5,308 nt of DNA, from positions 1 through 5,308 of the forward strand of contig JAOPZP010000105.1 of NCBI GenBank assembly GCA_025964055.1, read 5' to 3'. Shown here piece after piece: positions 1-4,214 of the stretch. The notes beneath the pieces were generated by a model. That model saw only the letters and a list, made by a program, of their open reading frames with translations, did no database searches and had not been told where the DNA came from. A program made the position numbers and the translations under genes. The stretch comes from Conexibacter sp. GTDB taxonomy: Bacteria; Actinomycetota; Thermoleophilia; Solirubrobacterales; Solirubrobacteraceae. Each line of letters starts with the position of its first letter. Within the stretch, counting starts at the first letter, position 1.

Positions 1-1107
1 ATCAAGGGCGGCCGGGTGGCGCTGCGCTACGGCGCCACGGGCACCGCGCAGCTCCTGCTGACCTGCACGACCAACGGCAAGGCGATCGCCGATGCGCAGC
101 TGCAGATCGCGACGCGCACCGTGGAGCTGCGCCACGGCCCGGCGCGCGAGGCGCTCGCAGGCGCCCGGCAGGCGCTGGAGGACATCGGGCGCGCGCTGCG
201 CCCCGGCGCCGAGGTCGTGCTCGTGCCCGGCAACCACGATCACGCGCTCGCCGGACCGTGGCTCGATGCGCGGCGCCGCCCGCTGGGGCTCGAGACGCGC
301 GTCAAGCCGTCGACGGCGTCGCCGATCGCACGCCAGGTCGCGGCCTGGCTGGGCGCCGGCGGCGCGGACGTCACCGTGGCCTATCCCGGCTTCTGGATCC
401 GCGACGACGTCTACGCCCTCCACGGCCACTACCTCGATCCGCACGGGACCGTGCCGACGTTCGAGCGGCTCGCCGCGGGGGTCATGAGCCGGCTGGTCGG
501 CGCGGTGCCCGACCCGGCCACCGCCGAGGACTACGAGCGCGTGCTCGCGCCGCTGTACGCGTGGACCAACGCGGCCGCGCAGCGGACCGCCGCCGGCGGC
601 ATGGGCGCCGGGGCGGGGAAGGCGGGAAAGGCCTATGAGCTGCTGCAGGGCGACGGGCACCGACCGGTACGCGCACGACTGCTCACCGCGATCTTCCCGC
701 TCGGCATCCGCGGCCTGAACCTGTTGGGCGTCGGGCCCGTCAGCGGCGACCTGACCGGCGAGTCGTTGCGGCGCAACGCGCTGCAGGCCATCGGCCAGGT
801 GGTCGGCCGCCTCGGCGTCGAGGCCGAGCACGTGATCTTCGGCCACAGCCATCGCACGGGGCCGCTGCCGTTCGACGACGTCACGGAGTGGCGCACCGAG
901 AGCGGCGCGTGGCTGCACAACTCCGGCAGCTGGGTGCACGAGCCGGCGTTCACGAGCGCCGACGGCTCGAGCAGTCCCTACTGGCCCGGCGGAGCGATCC
1001 TCGTCGAGGATCGCGGCGCCCCGCAGCTGCTGCGCCTGCTCGGCGACGAGGCGCCCGAAGAGGACGAGGCGCCCGAGGAGGACGAGCGTCAGGAGCGCGC
1101 CGGCTAG
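1..1107 (+). CDS. Calcineurin-like metallophosphoesterase, 5' end partial and apparently chimeric
   Basis: The frame is open from base 1 to the TAG at 1105-1107. The first in-frame start is a GTG at 16 with no ribosome binding site, so the true start lies upstream or was lost. Numbered from that GTG (363 residues), these metallophosphoesterase motifs are visible: GNHDH at 72-76, HGHYLD at 136-141, GHSH at 276-279, then an HNSGSWVHEP stretch near 301-310. They match the later metal-binding blocks of the calcineurin-like superfamily, which hydrolyses phosphomono- or diesters with a two-metal centre. The substrate is unknown. The first blocks (DxH and GDxxE/D) should precede VELRHGP at 36-42 but are absent. 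Instead, about 40 residues resemble a piece of a secreted beta-rich protein. The product is probably non-functional unless this is an artefact. The C-terminus is a repetitive acidic tail. No signal peptide is visible. The family call is firm; the integrity of the gene is not. Confidence 0.85.
   Translation: MKGGRVALRYGATGTAQLLLTCTTNGKAIADAQLQIATRTVELRHGPAREALAGARQALEDIGRALRPGAEVVLVPGNHDHALAGPWLDARRRPLGLETRVKPSTASPIARQVAAWLGAGGADVTVAYPGFWIRDDVYALHGHYLDPHGTVPTFERLAAGVMSRLVGAVPDPATAEDYERVLAPLYAWTNAAAQRTAAGGMGAGAGKAGKAYELLQGDGHRPVRARLLTAIFPLGIRGLNLLGVGPVSGDLTGESLRRNALQAIGQVVGRLGVEAEHVIFGHSHRTGPLPFDDVTEWRTESGAWLHNSGSWVHEPAFTSADGSSSPYWPGGAILVEDRGAPQLLRLLGDEAPEEDEAPEEDERQERAG
1045..1086 (+). repeat. 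18-bp tandem repeat coding an acidic tail
   Basis: The unit GACGAGGCGCCCGARGAG occurs at 1045-1062 and 1063-1080, differing at one base, followed by a partial unit GACGAG at 1081-1086. It encodes the repeated hexapeptide DEAPEE at the C-terminal end of the phosphoesterase. It keeps the reading frame and looks like simple repeat expansion in a disordered tail. Confidence 0.85.
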
Positions 1108-1916
1108 GCCGCGAGGCCCGGGGTGAAGCAGACCGCGTGGCAGGTCACGCCGTCGCCCACCTCGAGCTCGAGCACCGCCGCCTCGTGGCGCGCGTGCTCG
1201 ACGAGCAGGTGCGCGCCGGTGAAGTCCACGGGGCGCTCGACGCCGTTGACCGCGATCGTCCCGCGGCCTTCGAGCACGGCCCACACGGCGCCGGCCTCGT
1301 AGGGCCCGGAGTACGGGCCCTCCTGGTCGGGCGTGGGCACGACGATCCGCGCCTCCGGATCGTCCTCGGGATGGACGAGGGCGACCGGCTCGGCTGCGAT
1401 CCCCAGGAGCTCCTGGATCGCCGTCTCGGTCTCGTGGTAGGCGCCCTCGCCGAAGTGGACCTCGAACAGGCGCAGCTCCGGGTCGAACAGGTAGCGCGCC
1501 GGCCAGCCCTGGTTCTCGTAGATCTTCCACAGGACGAGGTCGGTGTCCAGCAGGACCGGATGCTCGATGCCCAGCCGCTGCACGGCCTCGGCCAGCGCCT
1601 GCTCGTCGCGCGCGGGCGCGAACCCGGGCGCGTGGACGGAGATCACCCGCAGGCCGGCCTCGGCGTAGCGCTCGTGCCAGGCCTGGAGGTAGGGCAGGGT
1701 CCGCAGCGACGCGGGGCGGCAGAAGTCGAAGAACTCCAGGAGCACCGGCCGCCCGTGCTGCTGGTCCATCCGCAGCGACGCGACGTTGAGCCACTTCAGG
1801 GCCGCCGGGAACATGGGGGCCGCGATGGTGTCGGTGGGCACGCGCACGAGGCGGGCGACGGTAGCAGCAGCGTCGGTGCGGCCGGAGCGGCGAAGGATGC
1901 GCGAAGTTTCTTCCAA
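1104..1916 (-). CDS. TlpA/DipZ-type thioredoxin-fold protein with C-terminal beta domain, no CxxC
   Basis: The 270-residue product has a thioredoxin-like fold at about 40-172: PVLLEFFDF, then LRTLPYLQAWHERY, LRVISVHAPGF, a cis-Pro loop GWPARYLFD (P139), and FGEGAYHETETAIQELL. The arrangement resembles the C-terminal thioredoxin part of DipZ (TlpA/redoxin group). Residues about 200-268 look like the beta-sandwich domain that follows in DipZ. The redox motif is degenerate: where DipZ has CxxC just before LRTLPY, this protein has RPAS, with one Cys (C66) shifted one residue upstream. C259 and C263 lie near the C-terminus. Disulfide reductase chemistry is therefore doubtful. There is no signal peptide, so the protein is probably cytoplasmic. 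The start is uncertain: TTG at 1916 gives the longest form, while GTG at 1847 or 1841 or ATG at 1814 would begin nearer the conserved region. None has a good ribosome binding site. A TAnnnT element (TACCGT, 1863 to 1858) ten bases before GTG 1847 would fit leaderless expression. Confidence 0.85.
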   Translation of the reverse strand: MEETSRILRRSGRTDAAATVARLVRVPTDTIAAPMFPAALKWLNVASLRMDQQHGRPVLLEFFDFCRPASLRTLPYLQAWHERYAEAGLRVISVHAPGFAPARDEQALAEAVQRLGIEHPVLLDTDLVLWKIYENQGWPARYLFDPELRLFEVHFGEGAYHETETAIQELLGIAAEPVALVHPEDDPEARIVVPTPDQEGPYSGPYEAGAVWAVLEGRGTIAVNGVERPVDFTGAHLLVEHARHEAAVLELEVGDGVTCHAVCFTPGLAA

Positions 1917-1929
1917 CCCACCGCAACTC

Positions 1930-1956
1930 TTGCCGTTGTGGGGTTCTGGATAAGCT
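1930..1956 (+). promoter_or_regulatory. Candidate promoter of the first secreted paralogue
   Basis: A TTGCCG box at 1930-1935 and a TAAGCT box at 1951-1956 are separated by 15 bases, a short spacer. TAAGCT fits the TAnnnT form of actinobacterial -10 elements. Transcription would begin near 1963, just before the leader shared with the downstream paralogue. It lies in the 75-base gap between divergent genes. This is pattern matching only. Confidence 0.35.
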
Positions 1957-1979
1957 GCGCACCCCGTCCCGCGTCTCTT

Positions 1980-1991
1980 GGAGGAGAAGCT
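1980..1991 (+). promoter_or_regulatory. Strong ribosome binding site that fixes the TTG start
   Basis: GGAGGAG at 1980-1986 lies five bases before TTG at 1992. The same GGAGGAGAAG string precedes the GTG start of the paralogue at 2910. This identifies TTG 1992 rather than the ATG at 2010 as the start, and shows that the long open frame running in from 888 is not translated upstream of here. Confidence 0.85.
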
Positions 1992-2732
1992 TTGCGTAAG
2001 GTCTCACTGATGGCGATCTCGGTCGCCGCGCTGCTCTGTTTCGCCGCTGTCGCGCTCGCCCAGACGAGCAAGAACGTCTACAGCGTCACCGGCAAGATCG
2101 CCAGTGGCGGCACGAAGGCGAAGCCGAAGCACGTCGGCGTCGTCTTCAACTACAAGATCAGCACGCCCGACAACACGCTGACGTCTCCGGTCCAGACGTA
2201 CAAGATCCACTTCGACGGCCTGAAGTACAACACCAAGGGCGTCGCGAAGGGCAAGTACTGCTCGGCCGCCACGATCAACGCCGCCGCGTCGGATGCCGGC
2301 TGCAGCGCGGCCACGCACGTCGGCACCGGTCTGGTCAACGCCTTCGTCGGTGGCGCCGGCGGAGCGGTGGACCCGAACGCCAAGTGCAACCTGAAGCTCG
2401 ACATCTACGCGGGCGGCCCGAAGAGCCTGGCGCTCTTCCTGCACGGCACCCCGCCGGACTGCATCGCGCAGATCAACCAGGCGATCGACGCGAAGCTCAG
2501 CACGGACGCCACCGGCGGCTCGCTGACCTTCACGGTCCCGCCGACGCTGCTGCACCCGGTCGCCGGCCTCGACTCCGGCATCACGAGCGTCTCCTCGACG
2601 ATCGCCAAGGGCAGCGGCACCAAGGGCGTCTTCACGTCCACCGGCTGCAAGGGCACCCGCAAGGTGACGGTCACCTTCACCGCTGAGGACGGCACCACGA
2701 GCACCGCGCAGTCCAGCGCAGGCAAGTGCTGA
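1992..2732 (+). CDS. Secreted six-cysteine protein of unknown function, paralogue 1
   Basis: The product has 246 residues from TTG. Residues 1-23 form a Sec signal peptide: MRK, a hydrophobic core, then ALA, with predicted cleavage A23|Q24. C16 is inside the hydrophobic core and is not a lipobox cysteine. The mature part of about 223 residues is rich in Thr, Ser, Gly and Lys and probably all-beta. It has cysteines at 90, 104, 132, 157, 219 and the last residue, 246, which would allow three disulfides. Landmarks shared with the next gene are a Lys/Pro patch near 42-47, SPVQTY, GTG, L-LDIY-GG, INQAID, FTVP-LL, STGCK, V-VTFT and a terminal GKC. I do not recognise a named domain. The protein style resembles families of secreted hypothetical proteins in Solirubrobacterales. 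It has its own strong ribosome binding site and is followed by two hairpins. No catalytic motif is visible; a structural or cell-surface role is possible but not shown. Confidence 0.9.
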   Translation: MRKVSLMAISVAALLCFAAVALAQTSKNVYSVTGKIASGGTKAKPKHVGVVFNYKISTPDNTLTSPVQTYKIHFDGLKYNTKGVAKGKYCSAATINAAASDAGCSAATHVGTGLVNAFVGGAGGAVDPNAKCNLKLDIYAGGPKSLALFLHGTPPDCIAQINQAIDAKLSTDATGGSLTFTVPPTLLHPVAGLDSGITSVSSTIAKGSGTKGVFTSTGCKGTRKVTVTFTAEDGTTSTAQSSAGKC

Positions 2733-2735
2733 TCT

Positions 2736-2751
2736 GACGCTTCCCAGCGTC
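2736..2751 (+). terminator. Short hairpin just after the stop codon
   Basis: GACGCT at 2736-2741 and AGCGTC at 2746-2751 form a perfect 6-bp stem with a TCCC loop, three bases after the stop codon. No T-tract follows. It may protect the 3' end or assist the stronger hairpin at 2767-2798. Confidence 0.4.
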
Positions 2752-2766
2752 TCGTAGCTGCTGTCC

Positions 2767-2798
2767 CGGAGGGGCAGGCCATCCGGCCTGCCCCTCCG
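2767..2798 (+). terminator. Strong hairpin terminator after paralogue 1
   Basis: CGGAGGGGCAGGCC at 2767-2780 and its exact complement at 2785-2798 form a perfect 14-bp stem with an ATCC loop. The following bases (TCGTCGTGGG) are not a U-tract. It is therefore a strong hairpin of the U-less kind common in high-GC actinobacteria, and it may act in both directions. Confidence 0.7.
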
Positions 2799-2844
2799 TC
2801 GTCGTGGGACGGCACATCCGCGGGCGCACTGGACGGATGTTGTA

Positions 2845-2885
2845 GGGACACCGCGTTCCCCGGTCGGGGAGGGTGGCGGCGTCCC
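2845..2885 (+). promoter_or_regulatory. Two-tier stem-loop in the leader of paralogue 2
   Basis: GGGACACCGC at 2845-2854 pairs with GCGGCGTCCC at 2876-2885, with one A-C mismatch (2850/2880). Inside it, TCCCC at 2857-2861 pairs with GGGGA at 2866-2870 around a GGTC loop. The structure ends ten bases before the ribosome binding site at 2895. If transcribed it would be a folded 5' leader. Alternatively the inner palindrome could be an operator. Neither role is demonstrated. Confidence 0.45.
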
Positions 2886-2894
2886 GCATCACCC

Positions 2895-2909
2895 AGGAGG
2901 AGAAGGCCA
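2895..2909 (+). promoter_or_regulatory. Strong ribosome binding site that fixes the GTG start
   Basis: AGGAGGAG at 2895-2902 lies seven bases before GTG at 2910. The product then starts directly with a signal peptide (MRITRLL), which supports this start. Confidence 0.85.
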
Positions 2910-3659
2910 GTGCGCATCACCCGACTACTGATCGCGACCGCGATCGCGGTCCTCGCCATGGCGGTCATCGCCGTCGCCCAGACCACGACCTACGACGTCG
3001 GCGGAACCGTCTCCGTCCACGGCGGCACCAAGAAGAAGCCCAAGCCCGGCGGCCTGACGTTCAGCTTCACGGTGTCCGACCCCTCGGGCAACCAGACGCC
3101 GCCCGTGCAGACCTACTCGATCATGTACGAGGGCGGCCGGCTGAACACCACGCTGCTCCCCGGCTGCTCGGCCGACAAGATCAACGCCGTCACGACGCCG
3201 GACCCGAGCGTCTGCCCGGCCGGCTCGAAGATGGGCACCGGCAAGCTCGACGCCCTGATCGGCAGCGCGGGCCAGCCCGTCTCGACCGCGTCGGCCTGCA
3301 AGGCGTCGCTGGAGCTCTACAACGGCGGCAAGGGCCACGCGACCCTGTTCGTGTCCTCCGAGCTGGCGACGTGCCCCGTGGCGCTGCGCCAGGCGATCGA
3401 CATGACCTACGTCACCAAGGGCGACTTCGCCGGGCTGGAGTTCACCGTGCCCGAGGTCCTGCGCCACCAGGTCGGCCTCGACATCACGGTCACCCACGCC
3501 GACGCGAAGCTCAACACCATCGTCAAGAAGAAGAACGGCAAGAAGGTCGGCTACATCGAGTCGACCGGCTGCAAGGACGCCAACCGCGACATGACGGTGA
3601 CGTTCACCGACGAGTCGGGCGCGGCCTTCCCGACCACCAAGACGCTGGGCAAGTGCTGA
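2910..3659 (+). CDS. Secreted six-cysteine protein of unknown function, paralogue 2
   Basis: The product has 249 residues from GTG. Residues 1-23 are a Sec signal peptide with predicted cleavage A23|Q24, the same position as in paralogue 1. Mature cysteines at 86, 102, 130, 155, 221 and the last residue, 249, match those of the upstream protein. The central spacings (28 and 25 residues) are identical. Shared landmarks are GGTKKKPKP, PPVQTYSI, MGTGKLDALIG, ASLELYNGG, RQAIDMTY, FTVPEVL, ESTGCK, MTVTFT and LGKC. It differs by a Lys-rich stretch at 206-212 (KKKNGKK) and by a shorter segment before the first Cys. The signal peptide carries no cysteine, so it is not a lipoprotein. Divergence is considerable, so the duplication is not recent. 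No known domain or active site is recognised. It has its own ribosome binding site and is followed by a strong terminator. Confidence 0.92.
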   Translation: MRITRLLIATAIAVLAMAVIAVAQTTTYDVGGTVSVHGGTKKKPKPGGLTFSFTVSDPSGNQTPPVQTYSIMYEGGRLNTTLLPGCSADKINAVTTPDPSVCPAGSKMGTGKLDALIGSAGQPVSTASACKASLELYNGGKGHATLFVSSELATCPVALRQAIDMTYVTKGDFAGLEFTVPEVLRHQVGLDITVTHADAKLNTIVKKKNGKKVGYIESTGCKDANRDMTVTFTDESGAAFPTTKTLGKC

Positions 3660-3663
3660 TCGC

Positions 3664-3683
3664 CGGGGCCTGAGCCGGCCCCG
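3664..3683 (+). terminator. Upstream hairpin of the tandem terminator after paralogue 2
   Basis: CGGGGCC at 3664-3670 pairs with GGCCCCG at 3677-3683 around a six-base loop, giving 7 bp of pure G-C stem, five bases after the stop codon. No T-tract follows. It precedes the stronger terminator at 3694-3730. Confidence 0.5.
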
Positions 3684-3693
3684 TCCGTGCAGG

Positions 3694-3730
3694 CGACGGG
3701 CCGGGGGTGCGACCTCCGGCCCGTCGTTTT
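3694..3730 (+). terminator. Rho-independent terminator after paralogue 2
   Basis: CGACGGGCCGG at 3694-3704 pairs perfectly with CCGGCCCGTCG at 3716-3726. Three more pairs are possible inside (one G-T), leaving a TGCGA loop. TTTT follows at 3727-3730. This is the most classical terminator in the window. It ends only 16 bases before the next start codon. Confidence 0.85.
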
Positions 3731-3738
3731 CCTACTGT
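3709..3738 (+). promoter_or_regulatory. Candidate leaderless promoter overlapping the terminator
   Basis: TACTGT at 3733-3738 fits the TAnnnT -10 form. GCGACC at 3709-3714, with a GAC core, sits 18 bases upstream as a weak -35. Initiation about seven bases after the -10 would fall at or next to the ATG at 3747. No ribosome binding site precedes that ATG. Together these suggest a leaderless mRNA. The -35 lies inside the terminator stem-loop of the previous gene. Confidence 0.4.
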
Positions 3739-3746
3739 GTGCCGCC

Positions 3747-4214
3747 ATGACCCCGCGTGCGCGCATCGCCCTCGTCGTCGTCGGCCTCCTCGTCCTGGTC
3801 GTCGCGTTCGTGATCGCCAACGGCTCGAGCGACACGAGCACGCAGCAGGACCGCACCGTCGCCGGTGCGACGACGCCGGCTGCGACGACCGCGACGCCCG
3901 GCGCCACCGGCACGAGCACCTCGACCGGCCAGATCGACGTGCCCATCCCGGCGGTCCCCGTCATCAAGGTCGTCGGCGCCAAGCCGCAGGGCGGCGTCAA
4001 GCGCCTCACGTACGTCAAGGGCGACACCATCCGGTTCACCGTGCAGTCCGACACCGCCGACGAGATCCACGTCCACGGCTACGACGTCCACAAGGACGTC
4101 GCGGCCGGCGGCAAGGTCACGTTCTCGATCCCCGCGACGATCGAGGGGCTCTTCGTCGTCGAGCTCGAGCGCCATGCCACCCAGATCGCCGAGCTCGAGG
4201 TCGACCCGTCGTGA
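3747..4214 (+). CDS. Membrane-anchored cupredoxin-like protein
   Basis: The product has 155 residues from ATG 3747. An in-frame start at 3687 is rejected because it would place the terminator inside the gene. Residues 7-24 are one hydrophobic helix after a short basic N-terminus. It is probably an uncleaved signal anchor that leaves the rest outside the membrane. Residues 25-62 form a Thr/Ala/Ser/Gly/Pro linker. Residues about 68-152 look like a small beta-barrel of cupredoxin type: VKGDTIRFTVQSD, DEIHVHGYDVHKDV, GGKVTFSIPA and EGLFVVELERHATQIAELEV. Cupredoxins usually bind one copper through two His, one Cys and often Met. This domain has no Cys and only the initiator Met, but has H108, H110, H115 and H143. 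A type 1 blue copper site is therefore unlikely; a His-only metal site or no metal is possible. The stop overlaps the next gene's start (GTGA), so the two are translationally coupled. Confidence 0.88.
   Translation: MTPRARIALVVVGLLVLVVAFVIANGSSDTSTQQDRTVAGATTPAATTATPGATGTSTSTGQIDVPIPAVPVIKVVGAKPQGGVKRLTYVKGDTIRFTVQSDTADEIHVHGYDVHKDVAAGGKVTFSIPATIEGLFVVELERHATQIAELEVDPS

Noticed and set aside
888..1991. Long forward open frame that would extend paralogue 1 to 614 residues
   Set aside because: The extension is antisense to the well-supported thioredoxin-like gene, has Arg/Ala/Gly-rich shadow composition, and would bury the signal peptide. The ribosome binding site at 1980 marks the real start at 1992.
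2025..2063. Possible lipoprotein signal in paralogue 1 because of C16
   Set aside because: C16 follows ALL rather than a lipobox (L-A/S-G/A-C) and sits in the hydrophobic core. An AxA|Q signal peptidase I site follows at 21-24, as in paralogue 2.
2405..2986. 193-residue reverse open frame across the gap between the paralogues
   Set aside because: It reads through the perfect terminator hairpin and both secreted genes, with no domain and no ribosome binding site.
3687..3746. Upstream start adding 20 residues to the cupredoxin-like protein
   Set aside because: It would place the terminator stem-loop inside the coding region. The start at 3747 gives a standard short basic N-terminus before the membrane helix.
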